Shown here piece by piece: positions 19,665 to 29,727 of a DNA stretch of 42,003 bases. The notes under the pieces are model-generated. The model did not search any database. It was not told where the DNA came from and saw only the letters and a list, made by a program, of their open reading frames with translations. The stretch covers positions 1 to 42,003 of the forward strand of contig JAMPIQ010000016.1 of NCBI GenBank assembly GCA_024699855.1, read 5' to 3'. Every line of letters starts with the position of its first letter. Position 1 is the first letter of the stretch. The position numbers were made by a program, and so were the translations under genes. Source of the stretch: Aphelenchoides besseyi. Its lineage: Eukaryota > Nematoda > Chromadorea > Rhabditida > Aphelenchoididae.

Positions 19665-21389
19665 ATGAGCGACATTCTCTCCATGAAGCCAGCCAAGCCG
19701 CTGCTTGAAGTCCGTAATCTGGTGACCGAATTTCCGGTCAGAAACGGCGTTTTCCGGGCCGTCAACGACCTGTCTTTCTCCATCGATCCCGGCAAGACGC
19801 TCTGCGTCGTCGGCGAAAGCGGCTCCGGGAAATCCGTCACCGCCCGTTCGATCCTGCAGATCATCGACAGCCCCGGCCGCATCGCGTCCGGCTCGATCAT
19901 CCTCAACCGCGCTGACGGCACGTCTCTCGATCTGGCAAAGCTCGATCCGCGCAGCCGGGCCATCCGCTCGGTGCGCGGCGCTGATATCGCGATGATCTTT
20001 CAGGAGCCGATGTCGTCGCTTTCACCCGTGCACACGGTCGGTGACCAGATCACCGAGGTCCTGCGCCTGCATCTGAAGATGAGCAAGGCTGAGGCGCGGG
20101 CCGAGGCCATCGAACTGTTGCGGCAGGTGGAAATCCCTAACCCTGAAAAGGCGCTGGATCGTTACGCCTTCCAATATTCTGGCGGCATGCGCCAGCGCGC
20201 GATGATCGCCATGGCGCTGGCCTGCAAACCGCAACTCCTGATCGCCGACGAACCGACGACGGCGCTCGATGTCACCACACAGGCCGAAATCCTCGACCTG
20301 ATATCGCGGCTGCAAAAGGCGCACGGCATGGCGGTGCTGTTCATCACCCACGACATGGGCGTGGTGGCGCAGATTGCCGATGACGTGCTGGTCATGCATC
20401 ACGGCGTCGCCAAGGAATATGGCACGGTCGACGAGATATTCCACAATCCGAAAGATCCCTATACCCGCATGCTGATCGGCTCCGTTCTGAAGCTGGAGCA
20501 GAAGGCGGAAATCCGGCTTGCGCGGCCTCCGCTCGATCTTGCGGCCGCGCCCATCCTCGAGGTCAACGACCTCTCCATGCATTTCGGCGAGATGAAGGCG
20601 CTGGACGGCGTATCGATCCGGCTGCTTCCCGGCGAAACGCTCGGCATCGTCGGCGAAAGCGGCTCCGGCAAGACCACGATGGGCCGCTCCATCATGCGTC
20701 TCTACGACCCGACCGGCGGCGAAATGCTCTATCGCGGTGCGGATGGTACGGTGGTCGATCTGGCGAAAATCGAAGGCGCGGAGCTGAAAGCCGCGCGGCG
20801 CGAATTACGCATGGTGTTTCAGGACCCGTTCGGTTCGCTCAATCCGCGCATGACGGTGGCGCAGGTGATCGGCGAGCCATTGCTCGTAAACGGTATTGCG
20901 AAGGGCAGGGAACTGGATGAACGCGTCTGCGCGCTGATGGAGCAGGTGGGTCTCGACCCTGCCGGGCGTGAACGTTACCCGCACGCCTTTTCCGGCGGCC
21001 AGCGCCAGCGCATCGGCATCGCCCGCGCCATCACGCTGAAGCCGCGCATCATTGTGGCGGATGAGGCGACCTCGGCGCTCGATGTTTCGGTGCGGTTCCA
21101 GGTGCTGGATCTTCTGATGCGGCTGCAGGATGAACTGGGGCTCGCCTATATCTTCATCAGCCACGACATCGGCGTCATCCGCTATATGTGCGACCGCGTC
21201 GGGGTGATGTATCGCGGCAAGCTGGTGGAAGTGGGAGAGGCCGAAAAGGTTTGCAACGCGCCGGATCACCCTTACACACAGGCGCTTCTTTCCGCCATTC
21301 CGCGCCCTGACCCGCGCGACCGGGATCGTACCCGCAGATTCCGCTACGTCGAACCATCAGAAGTCAAGAACGGGGCCGTGGCCCGATAG
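19665..21389 (+). CDS. ABC transporter ATP-binding protein, fused DppD-DppF type
   Basis: Two complete ATPase domains in one chain of ~574 aa. Walker [10 protein letters not shown] (first half) and GESGSGKTT (second half). Signature: [11 protein letters not shown] and [11 protein letters not shown]. Walker [13 protein letters not shown] and [12 protein letters not shown]. Both halves carry the oligopeptide-type C-terminal HPYT motif ([23 protein letters not shown]). It energises the 17536/18532 permease pair. The ATG at 19665 is chosen over a GTG at 19653; a GAGG lies 8 nt upstream. Confidence 0.94.
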   Translation: MSDILSMKPAKPLLEVRNLVTEFPVRNGVFRAVNDLSFSIDPGKTLCVVGESGSGKSVTARSILQIIDSPGRIASGSIILNRADGTSLDLAKLDPRSRAIRSVRGADIAMIFQEPMSSLSPVHTVGDQITEVLRLHLKMSKAEARAEAIELLRQVEIPNPEKALDRYAFQYSGGMRQRAMIAMALACKPQLLIADEPTTALDVTTQAEILDLISRLQKAHGMAVLFITHDMGVVAQIADDVLVMHHGVAKEYGTVDEIFHNPKDPYTRMLIGSVLKLEQKAEIRLARPPLDLAAAPILEVNDLSMHFGEMKALDGVSIRLLPGETLGIVGESGSGKTTMGRSIMRLYDPTGGEMLYRGADGTVVDLAKIEGAELKAARRELRMVFQDPFGSLNPRMTVAQVIGEPLLVNGIAKGRELDERVCALMEQVGLDPAGRERYPHAFSGGQRQRIGIARAITLKPRIIVADEATSALDVSVRFQVLDLLMRLQDELGLAYIFISHDIGVIRYMCDRVGVMYRGKLVEVGEAEKVCNAPDHPYTQALLSAIPRPDPRDRDRTRRFRYVEPSEVKNGAVAR

Positions 21390-21435
21390 TGCCCGGGTCT
21401 GTTGCACGCTGTCATTCACGAGGAAGACTAAAAGC

Positions 21436-22627
21436 ATGAAAATCGATCGCATGCGGGTATTCGTCACCCGCGACAAGGACCGTCCCCGCGTCATCGTCGC
21501 TCTCGATACCGATGACGGTTTGACCGGCTGGGGTGAATGTTACAACCACGGCCCCGATCTCGCTTTGCCGCCGGTGCTGGACTACCTCTATAGCTTCCTT
21601 GCCGGGCAGGACCCGACGCGAGTTGAATATCTCTACAACCTCCTGCTCCAGCAGAACCGCTTTCCGCCCGGAGCCCTCGGCCTGTCGGCAATCTCGGCGC
21701 TCGATCATTGCCTCTGGGACCTCGCCGCAAAGGCGGCGGGCGTGCCCGTCTACAAGCTGCTGGGCGGCGAAGTACGCGACCGTATCAAGGTCTATGCCGG
21801 CGTCTACACAGCGCCGGATGCGCCGGCGGCGAAGGAGGAGTTCGACCGTCTCAACGAGGACTGGGGCTTCACGGCCTTCAAGCTCAGCCCTTGGCGCGTC
21901 GATATTCACGCCCATCGCTGGGGGGAGGTGGTGGTGCGCAGTTCCGCCGAATATTTCCGCTCCCTTCGCGAAACCGTGCGGCCCGACTACGACATCGCCT
22001 TTGACGCCCATGCCAAGATTTTCGAGCCAGCGGCCGCCCGCCAGCTTGGCAATGCGCTTGCCCCTTACGACCCGCTGTTCTTCGAAGAGCCTTTGCGTCC
22101 CGAAAATATCGAGATGTGGGGAGACCTGAAACAGGGGCTGAACTGCACGCTGGCGACCGGTGAAAGTCTCTATAATCGCAATGAGTTCCTGCGTCTTCTT
22201 CAGGTAAAGGGTGCGGATATCATCCAGCCCGACATCTGCGTTGTCGGCGGCATTTCGGAGATGCGCCGCATCGCCACGCTGGCGGAAGCGCATTTCGTCA
22301 GCATCGCGCCGCATAACCCGATGGGACCGCTCGCCACCGCCGTCAACGTGCACTTCTCCGCCGCCCAGCAGAATTTCCGCATTCTCGAATACCGGCTGCC
22401 GAAAGGGCAATGCTACGTCTATGGCGGCACCGATCTTGAAAAACGCGAGGACGAAAACCCGTTATGTCGTCGACCCCTATCTGCCGAAGGACGGATATCT
22501 GGAACTGAGGCCGGACCGCCCCGGCTGGGGCGTGGAGATGGATGAAAAAGCCATGCAGGAGGATGGCTATGTTCACTGGCAAAGACGGGTACCCAAACGG
22601 CCTGACGGCTCCTATGCCTTCGCCTGA
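21436..22627 (+). CDS. Enolase-superfamily sugar-acid dehydratase (mandelate racemase/galactonate dehydratase type; one frameshift)
   Basis: About 396 aa after correction. A capping domain (residues 1-125) precedes the TIM barrel. Likely Mg ligands: D in AFDAHAKI, E in FFEEPL and E in ATGESL. APHNP late in the barrel supplies the catalytic His, as in D-galactonate/mannonate-type dehydratases. The frame breaks at ~22462 (TT for T), after which VVDPYLPKDGYLELRPDRPG and a 40-residue tail complete the family C-terminus. Such enzymes dehydrate aldonic acids to 2-keto-3-deoxy acids, which would feed the DapA-like lyase at 12574. Racemase activity cannot be excluded. RBS GAGGA at about 21419. Confidence 0.87.
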
Positions 22628-23485
22628 AACGGTTGCGATTGCCAGCGGGCGGCTCTCTGCCCGCCTGCGCCCCGCTTGGGGAGGCAGAATGACGCATCTG
22701 CGGCACTTCGACTACGGCGATATTCTGGTGCCGACAACGGAGCAGGAGTTCGAGCCGTTCAACTGGCCGAGGGCCGGCGCATACCCGCTGTTTCCCTATC
22801 ACAACCGGCTCTATGACGGGTCATTTGTCCATGCGGGTATCCGCCACGATCTGCTGCCGCATCCGGTGCTTGCGCCTGACGCCATGCATGGCCCGGCTCA
22901 CCGCCGGCCGTGGAAGATTTCAGACCTGTCTTCGGATCGGGTCTCACTGGTATTGGAGTACGAGGCTGACGGAGAGTGGCCTTTTTCTTTCCGCGCCGAG
23001 CAGTCTTTTCTGCTGGAAGACGACAGCCTCACCGTGGAACTGTCGATAACCAATCGCGCGAATGGGCCAGCGCCGATGTCGCTGGGCTGGCATCCCTATC
23101 TGGCGGCCGGGCTCGGTTTGCGATGCGCGGACGGACGCCCAAACTGCATCATCCGCTGGATGCGCAGAGAACGTGCCAACCGGCCAGCCGCCGGCACCTC
23201 GCCCGAAACCCGCCATTCCCGCCGCAAACGGGATACACATTGCATTTCACCGATTGGTCAAGCGCACAGGTCGACTTCGACAGGTTTTCACTACGGCTTA
23301 AGGCCGATCCCGTTTTCCGCCATCTCGCCGTGCACCGCATGGAGCGCTATCTCTGTCTTGAGCCCGTTTCCATGGCCGCCGGAGCGCTTGGTTTGCGGCA
23401 GGCACAGCGGGAAGGGCGGGGTCTCGCGACGGTTGCCCCCGGCGAGCGCCTGTCGGGGCGCATCAGGCTCTCCATCGATGTTTAG
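22569..23485 (+). CDS. Aldose 1-epimerase family protein (frameshifted)
   Basis: Galactose-mutarotase-like protein, about 304 aa after correction, which interconverts anomers of an aldose. Seen: the FNWPRAGAYPLFPYHNR segment with the substrate-contact NR, a long region ending in MSLGWHPYLA (GWHPY, catalytic His), and, after the breaks, YTLHFTDWSSAQVDFD and CLEPVSMAAGA with the catalytic Glu. The frame breaks between ~23130 and ~23215, with at least two indels. The start at 22569 follows a perfect AGGAGG (22557-22562); it overlaps the end of the dehydratase by 59 nt, in keeping with coupling. Last gene of the operon. Confidence 0.83.
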
Positions 23486-23487
23486 GA

Positions 23488-23515
23488 GGGGTGGGTGCGT
23501 CTATGACGCCCACCC
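23488..23515 (+). terminator. Hairpin after the sugar-acid operon
   Basis: GGGTGGGTGCGTC pairs with GACGCCCACCC with a two-base bulge and a TAT loop, just after the epimerase stop. Only a weak T-containing tail follows. Likely operon end, before the divergently regulated GntR unit. Confidence 0.5.
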
Positions 23516-23608
23516 TTCACCTTCAAAAAAAGCCGTATGCCCATATTTTGAGCGCCAATTATTGCCGCTCAAAAATAAGCTTGACGACGGCAAAAATTTC
23601 TCACCAAA

Positions 23609-23631
23609 TGAACCAATATAGGATTGGTTCA
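23609..23631. promoter_or_regulatory. Inverted-repeat operator in front of the second GntR gene
   Basis: Perfect nine-base arms TGAACCAAT (23609-23617) and ATTGGTTCA (23623-23631) around the spacer ATAGG, about 15 nt before the GntR start. The arms contain the ATTGGT half-site used by several FadR-subfamily regulators. The position suggests autorepression by the downstream GntR protein. Confidence 0.65.
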
Positions 23632-23645
23632 GTAAATGGTGCGAC

Positions 23646-24422
23646 TTGACGGTGAACCCCAACGATAACTCCAACTACGCGCTGGCGAAGTTGCGGGAGT
23701 ACATTCAAACGCAGGATCTTGCGAAAGACCGTCGCCTGCCGACGGAGCGGGCCTTCGCGGAAACCTTCAATGTCGGCCGTCGTGCAGTCCGTCGTGCTCT
23801 TGAGGTTCTGGAAGCCGAAGGTCTGATCTGGCGACGGCAGGGGGCGGGAACCTTTGTGGGCGAAAAGCCGGACGATTGGTCCGCCCAGGTGACGGAACTG
23901 GTCGCCGGCACGGATATCATGGAAATCATGGAAGTGCGCCTGCGCATCGAGCCGCAACTGGCGCAGCTTGCGGCCATGCGCGCCAAGCCCGCCGAGGTGG
24001 AGCGCATGCGCGCCCTTGTCCAGAAGACAGGCCAGAGCACGGATGCCGACGCCAAGGAATTGTGGGATGGTTCGCTTCACCGCCAGATCGCCCAGAGCGC
24101 TGGCAACAAATTGTTCCTGTCCATCTTCGATGTCGTCAACCGCATTCGCCAGGACGATGCATGGCAATCGATACGGGAACTGGCGCGCCGCAGCGGCACG
24201 AACGGCAAGGCTTCCTTCGAGCAGCACATAGCGATCGTCGATGCCATCGCCGACCGCGACCCCGCAAGAGCCGGCGAAGCGATGCGCCCAGCACCTTCTC
24301 ATGCATCAGGAAAGGCTGATCCGCGCCACCTCGCTCGGCTTTCTGGAGGGAGAAAACCGGAGAAGACATTGCCGCCCGCAGCACGGGCGATGCCGACAAT
24401 CCGCTCACGCCGGCCCTCATAG
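23646..24422 (+). CDS. GntR/FadR-subfamily (FCD) regulator (frameshifted near the 3' end)
   Basis: About 255 aa. The winged HTH (residues ~8-75) contains LPTERAFAETFNVGRRAVRRALEVLEAEGLIWRRQGAGTFVG (nt ~23740-23870). The FCD effector domain starts near residue 92 (IMEIMEVRLRIEPQLAQLAA) with the His in GSLHRQIAQSAGN and a later HIAIVDAIADRD. The start is uncertain: TTG 23646 or GTG 23652 are in frame, and an ATG at 23636 would need one base removed. The frame breaks at ~24286 (one surplus C, then HLLMHQERLIRATSLGFLEG), and the exact C-terminus is ambiguous. It stands just upstream of and co-directional with the peptide ABC/GGT operon, its likely target. Confidence 0.85.
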   Translation: MTVNPNDNSNYALAKLREYIQTQDLAKDRRLPTERAFAETFNVGRRAVRRALEVLEAEGLIWRRQGAGTFVGEKPDDWSAQVTELVAGTDIMEIMEVRLRIEPQLAQLAAMRAKPAEVERMRALVQKTGQSTDADAKELWDGSLHRQIAQSAGNKLFLSIFDVVNRIRQDDAWQSIRELARRSGTNGKASFEQHIAIVDAIADRDPARAGEAMRPAPSHASGKADPRHLARLSGGRKPEKTLPPAARAMPTIRSRRPS

Positions 24423-24438
24423 GCAGCAGAGCAGACCT

Positions 24439-24458
24439 GCCGGCCTTTCCGGGCCGGC
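24439..24458 (+). other. Hairpin between the GntR gene and the second binding-protein gene
   Basis: Arms GCCGGCC and GGCCGGC with a six-base loop, 40 nt before the SBP ATG. No T-run follows. It could separate regulator and transporter transcripts. Confidence 0.45.
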
Positions 24459-24497
24459 CAATGAAAAAACAATGATAACCAGACCAGAGGATAGAAC

Positions 24498-26008
24498 ATG
24501 AAGAATATCAAGACATTGACTGCCGCCTTATTGGCCGGGGCATTCCTGTCCACGCCGGCCATCTCGTCCGAATTGCGCATCGGCCTTAACGATGACGCCG
24601 ACGTTCTCGACCCCGCGCAATCGCGCACCTTCGTCGGGCGTATCGTTTACACCGCCATGTGTGACAAGCTCGTCGACATCTCGCAGGACATGAAGATCGT
24701 TCCCCAGCTTGCCACCGAATGGGCCTGGTCCGAGGGCGGCAAGGTGCTGACGATGAAGATCCGCGACGGCGTGAAATTCCACGACGGCGAGACACTGGAT
24801 GCGGCGGCTGTGGTCGCCACCATCGAGCGCAACATGACCCTGCCGGAATCCCGCCGCAAGAGCGAGCTTTCCTCGGTCGAAAAAGGTCGAGGCCACCGGG
24901 CCTCTGGACGTCAAATTCACCCTGAAGACGCCTGACGTCACGCTGCTGGCGCAGCTTTCCGACCGCGCCGGCATGATCGTCGCGCCGAAGGCGGCCAAGG
25001 AACTGGGCGCGAATTTCGGTTCGAAGCCCGGTCTGCGCCGGACCGTTCAAATTCGTCGAGCGCATCCAGCAGGACCGTATCGTGCTCGAGAAATTCGCCG
25101 ATTATTGGGACAAGGACAAAATTCTGGTCGACAGGGTCGTTTATCTGCCGATCCCCGATACGACCGTGAAGCTTGCCAATCTTCGCTCCGGAGACCTCGA
25201 CATTGCCGAGCGTATCTCGGCCTCCGATGCCGAGTCCGTCAAGAACGATGCCAATCTGACCTATGCGGATGTTATCGGGCCGGGCTACATGGCCATGTAT
25301 GTCAATATCAACAATGGTTCGCGTGCGGATAATCCGCTCGGCAAGGACAAGCGCCTGCGTCAGGCCTTTTCTTATGCGATAGACCGGGAAGCGATTGGCC
25401 AGATCGTCTTTGAGGGCACATCAAAGGCAGGCAATCAGGCCTTCCCGCCCACAAGCCCGTGGTTCAACCAGAATCTGCCGGTGCCGGCGCGCGATATCGA
25501 CAAGGCCAAAGCGCTGATGAAGGAGGCGGGTTACGAAAAGCTCGACATCGAGCTTCAGCACGCCAACAACACAACGCAGACGCAGATGATGCAGGTCATC
25601 CAGTCCATGGTCGCGGAAGCCGGCTTCAACGTCACCCTGAAGGCCACGGAATTCGCGACTCTTCTGTCCGAACAGACCGCCGGCAACTACCAGCTCAGCC
25701 GTTCCGACTGGTCGGGACGTGTCGATCCGGATGGCAATCTGCATCAGTTCGTCACCTGCAAGGGCGGCATTAACGATGTGAAATATTGCAATCCCGAGGT
25801 CGACAAGCTGCTGAACGAGGCCCGCGCCTCGACCGAGGATGCGGTGCGCAAGGAAAAATACGATGCCGCAAGCGTCATCCTCAACGATGACATGCCGATC
25901 ATCTATCTTGGCCACCAGCCCTATGCCTATGCCATTTCCAACAAGGTCAAGGGCTGGGCGCCGTCGCCGGATGGCATGATCCGCCTTCTCGGCGTCTCCA
26001 AGGACTGA
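24498..26008 (+). CDS. ABC transporter substrate-binding protein, family 5 (GsiB/DppA type; two frameshifts)
   Basis: Periplasmic SBP_bac_5 protein, about 502 aa after correction, of the dipeptide/glutathione-binding size class. Sec signal at residues 1-23 (KNIKTLTAALLAGAFLSTPA). Family segments: VLDPAQSRTFVGRIVYTAMCDKL, IRDGVKFHDGETLDAAAVV, and KRLRQAFSYAIDREAIGQIVFEG. The frame breaks at ~24888 (one surplus A in an A run) and ~25033 (one surplus G), and the C-terminal 310 residues are intact. It heads an operon with two permeases, a gamma-glutamyltransferase and a double ATPase, which suggests glutathione or gamma-glutamyl peptides as ligand. Confidence 0.9.
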
Positions 26009-26019
26009 ACGCTTCGCAT

Positions 26020-26046
26020 GCGCCGCACGGCCTTGCCGTGCGGCGC
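26020..26046 (+). other. Perfect 12-bp hairpin after the second binding-protein gene
   Basis: Arms GCGCCGCACGGC (26020-26031) and GCCGTGCGGCGC (26035-26046) with a three-base loop, 11 nt after the SBP stop and 30 nt before the permease ATG. It is very stable but lacks a T-run. Likely 3'-end protection of the SBP message and reduced read-through. Confidence 0.7.
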
Positions 26047-26076
26047 TCACGAATTGGCACGAACGAGGGCCATGCC

Positions 26077-27024
26077 ATGCCTGTTTATATCGGCAAGCGA
26101 CTGCTGGTCGCGATCCCGACGCTTCTGATCATCTCCATCTTCGTCTTCTCGCTGCAGAAACTGCTGCCGGGCGACCCGGTGCTTGCCATGGCTGGTGAGG
26201 AGCGCGATCCGGCGACGATTGAATTCCTGCGGGAGAAATATCGCCTGAACGACCCTGTGCCGCTGCAATATGTCAACTGGCTGGGCGGCGTCGTGACGGG
26301 CGATTTCGGTATTTCGCTGCGCACCAACCAGCCGGTGCTGGAGCTTATCGGCCAGAAGCTGCCGGTCACCATTCAGCTGGCTGTCATGGCGATGTTCTTT
26401 GCCATGGTCATCGGCATTCCCATCGGCATTATGGCCGCCGTCAAGAAGAACACATGGATCGACTACACGGCCAATATCGTGGCGCTTTCCGGCCTCTCCA
26501 TCCCGAACTTCTGGCTCGGCATCATGCTGATCCTGCTGGTGTCGGTCAAACTCGGCTGGTTGCCGGCATCCGGTTATGAATCGATCTTTGTCGATCCCGT
26601 GCGTTCCATCGAAACCATGATCATGCCGGCCTTCGTGCTGGGCAACGCGCTTGCGGCGACGCTGATGCGGCATACACGTTCGGCGATGGTGGCGGTGCTC
26701 AGTTCCGACTATATCCGCACCGCCCGCGCCAAGGGTCTTTCTCCGCGCGAGATCATCCTGTCGCATAGTTTCCGCAATGCGCTTCTGCCCGTCATCACAT
26801 TGCTGGCGTTGCTCTTCGGCGAATTGCTGGCCGGGGCGGTTCTGACGGAGCAGATTTTCACCATACCCGGCTTCGGCAAGATGACGGTCGATGCAGTGTT
26901 CACCCGCGACTATGCCGTCGTGCAGGGCATCGTTCTTTGCACCGCCGTCGGCTTCATCCTCATGAACCTTCTGGCCGATATTGCCTATGTCCTGCTCAAC
27001 CCCCGCCTCAGGGCGACGATCTGA
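26077..27024 (+). CDS. ABC transporter permease (GsiC/DppB type)
   Basis: Inner-membrane permease, 315 aa, with six helices. The first is YIGKRLLVAIPTLLIISIF; then KLLPGDPV, GDFGISLRTNQPV and the EAA loop YIRTARAKGLSPREIILSH. The C-terminus is ADIAYVLLNPRLR. The ATG at 26077 is preferred for its GAGGG and for alignment of the first helix; an upstream in-frame ATG (26038) lies within the hairpin. The next permease starts 12 nt after the stop. Confidence 0.94.
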   Translation: MPVYIGKRLLVAIPTLLIISIFVFSLQKLLPGDPVLAMAGEERDPATIEFLREKYRLNDPVPLQYVNWLGGVVTGDFGISLRTNQPVLELIGQKLPVTIQLAVMAMFFAMVIGIPIGIMAAVKKNTWIDYTANIVALSGLSIPNFWLGIMLILLVSVKLGWLPASGYESIFVDPVRSIETMIMPAFVLGNALAATLMRHTRSAMVAVLSSDYIRTARAKGLSPREIILSHSFRNALLPVITLLALLFGELLAGAVLTEQIFTIPGFGKMTVDAVFTRDYAVVQGIVLCTAVGFILMNLLADIAYVLLNPRLRATI

Positions 27025-27036
27025 GGCCCCGATATC

Positions 27037-27910
27037 ATGACCGTTCTCGATCAAAACCTCTCCGTAGCGGTAACGCGGCAGGAAAGCCGCGCCTGGAAAA
27101 AGATGAAGCGCAATAAATCGGCGCTTGTCGGCATGGTTATCGTGCTGTTTTTCGCCGTCCTTGCCATCGCCGCGCCGATCCTGCCGATTGCCGATCCGGT
27201 GGCGACCAGCTGGTCTGCCATCCGCAAGGGCGCCCTCGGCCGCCCATTCGCTCGGCACCGACGATCTCGGCCGAGACATCCTTTCCCGCATGATCTACGG
27301 CGCGCGTGCATCGCTGATGGCGGGCGTCGTCTCGGTGATGATCGCCGTGGTCATCGGCGTGCCCTTCGGCCTGATTTCAGGTTATTTCGGCGGCTGGGTG
27401 GATATGGTCATATCCCGCATCACCGAAGCGTTGCTGGCCATGCCGTTTCTCATCATGGCGATTGCGCTTGCCGCCTTCCTCGGCCCGAGCCTTACCAATG
27501 CGATGATCGCCATCGGCCTTTCCGCCATGCCGATTTTCGTGCGGCTGACGCGCGGCCAGGTGCTGGCGGTCAAGACCGAAGATTATGTCGAAGGCGCAAG
27601 GTCCATCGGCCTCAACCACATTGACATCATGACGCGTTACATCCTGCCGAATGTCTTCGCCCCCATCATCGTGCAGGCGACCCTGACGGTGGCGACCGCC
27701 ATCATTGCGGAGGCGAGCCTTTCTTTCCTCGGCCTCGGCCAGCAGGCGCCGGCGCCCTCCTGGGGTTCGATGCTGAATACCGCGAAGAATTTCCTCAGCC
27801 AGGCGCCGTGGATGACGATGTGGCCCGGCATCGCCATCTTCCTCGTCGTCATCGGCTTCAATCTTCTGGGCGACGGCCTGCGCGACGCGCTCGATCCGCG
27901 CGAAGCATGA
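27037..27910 (+). CDS. ABC transporter permease (GsiD/DppC type; one frameshift)
   Basis: About 290 aa after correction. N-terminal cytoplasmic RAWKKMKRNKSALVGMVIVL leads into helix 1. The frame breaks at ~27240 (one surplus C), just before the conserved SLGTDDLGRDILSRMIYGAR. The EAA loop is KTEDYVEGARSIGLNHIDIM, and the end is [14 protein letters not shown]. It pairs with the 26077 permease. Confidence 0.92.
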
Positions 27911-27932
27911 TTTTTTACAAGGAAATATCCGA

Positions 27933-29723
27933 ATGAATGAATTCACCACACGCCCTGAAATCCTTGGCACCTTCGGCGTCGTCACCTCAACGCACTGGAT
28001 CGCATCGGCCGTCGGCATGGCGATCCTCGAAAAAGGCGGCAATGCTTTCGACGCCGCCGTCGCCACCGGTTTCGTCCTCCAGATTGTCGAGCCGCATCTG
28101 TGCGGTCCCGGCGGAGATATGCCCGCCGTGTTTTATTCGAAGCAGAAGGACAAGGTGGAAGTCATCTGCGCACAGGGCCCGGCCCCGAGCGGTGCGACGA
28201 TTGAACATTACACGTCGGAAGGGCTGAAGCTGATCCCCGGCGACGGGCTGCTCGCCACCGTCATCCCCGGCGCTTTCGACGGCTGGATGCTGATGCTGCG
28301 CGACTATGGCACGATGAGCGTGCGCGACGTGCTGGAACCCGCCATCTACTATGCCGAGCACGGGCATCCGACATTGCCGCGCGTCTCCGCCACCATCAAG
28401 GGTCTGGCCGATTTCTTCGAGAAGGAATGGCCGACATCCCACGAGACGTGGCTGCCGGGTGGCGCGGCGCCCGAGCCTCACGCCAATTTCCGAAATCCGG
28501 TTCTGGCCGCGACCTATCAGCGGATCGTCACCGAAGCCGAAGCGCGCTCCGGCCCGCGAAAACCAGATCGAGGCGGCACGCGATGCCTTTTATCGGGGTT
28601 TCGTTGCGGAAGCTATCGACGGTTACGTGAGGACAGCGGAAGTCATGGATGCCAGCGGTGCTAAGCACAAGGGTGTGCTGACGGCGCAGGATATGGCGGA
28701 TTGGAGCGCGACCGTCGAAGCGCCGCAGACGCTCGACTATCACGACTGGACGATTGCCAAGACGCCCGCCTGGGGGCAGGGTCCGGTTCTGCTGCAATCG
28801 CTTGCGCTTCTGAAAGGTTTCGACGTTGCGGCCATGGACCCCTCCGGTCCCGACTTCATCCACACCATCGTCGAAGCCATGAAGCTCGCTTATGCCGACC
28901 GTGAGGTCTATTACGGCGATCCGGAATTCGGGCAGATCCCGACGGAATATCTCCTGTCCGAAGGCTACAATGCCGGCCGCCGCGCGCTGATAAGCGGCGA
29001 GGCCTCGCTGGAGCTGCGCCCCGGCACCGTGCCGGGTTATGAAAAGCAGGTGGGGACGCCACCATGGCCATGCTGGCCGAGATGAGCGGCACCGGCACGG
29101 TCTACGAGCCGACCATGTCGCATCTGACGGAGAAGCGTGGCGATACGGTGCATATCGATGTCATCGACCGCTGGGGCAACATGGTCTCCACCACGCCTTC
29201 AGGCGGCTGGCTGCAATCCTCGCCCATCGTGCCAGGCCTCGGTTTTGCGCTCAATTCCCGCGCCCAGATGTTCTGGCTGAAGGAAGGCCTGCCGACCTCG
29301 CTTGCACCGGGCAAACGCCCGCGCACCACGCTGACGCCTTCGCTTGCGCTTCACCAGGGGCGTCCCGCGATGGTGTTCGGCACGCCGGGCGGCGATCAGC
29401 AGGACCAGTGGCAACTGCCCTTCTTCCTGCGTTATGCCCATCACGGCAAAGAACCTGCAGGCCGCCATCGATATGCCGCTGTTCCACACCGCGCATTTTT
29501 CCGGGCTCGTTTTATCCGCGCACCAGTTCGCCGGGTGAAATCACCGTGGGAGAGCACGGTGGGCGACGCGACCCTGCAGGAGCTTCGCCGCCGCGGTCAC
29601 CGCGTCACGGTCGCCGATGCATGGTCGGTCGGGCGGCTCACCGCCGCGCGTCGCGATGCGGACGGCCTGCTGCGCGCCGCCGCAACACCGCGGCTGATGC
29701 AGGCCTATGCGGTGGGACGGTGA
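27933..29723 (+). CDS. Gamma-glutamyltransferase family protein (about five frameshifts)
   Basis: Ntn-hydrolase of the GGT family, about 595 aa after correction, which cleaves gamma-glutamyl bonds (glutathione, gamma-glutamyl peptides). The large-subunit start is FGVVTSTHWIASAVGMAILEKGGNAFDAAVA with EPHLCGPGGDMPAVFY. The probable autoprocessing/catalytic Thr lies in GDTVHIDVIDRWGNMVS (nt ~29145), followed by STTPSGGWLQSSPIVPGLGF and FGTPGGDQQDQW. There is no N-terminal signal peptide, so it appears cytoplasmic, unlike classical periplasmic GGT. The frame breaks near 28555, 29058, 29440, 29505 and 29565; the two I resolved (the first two) fit surplus bases. It sits between permeases and ATPase of one operon, RBS AAGGAAA. 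Confidence 0.85.
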
Positions 29724-29727
29724 GACC

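Noticed and set aside
27933..29723. GGT as a decayed pseudogene
   Set aside because: About five frame breaks, but the two I resolved are small surplus-base events, and conserved motifs lie intact on both sides of the breaks, matching the error pattern elsewhere.
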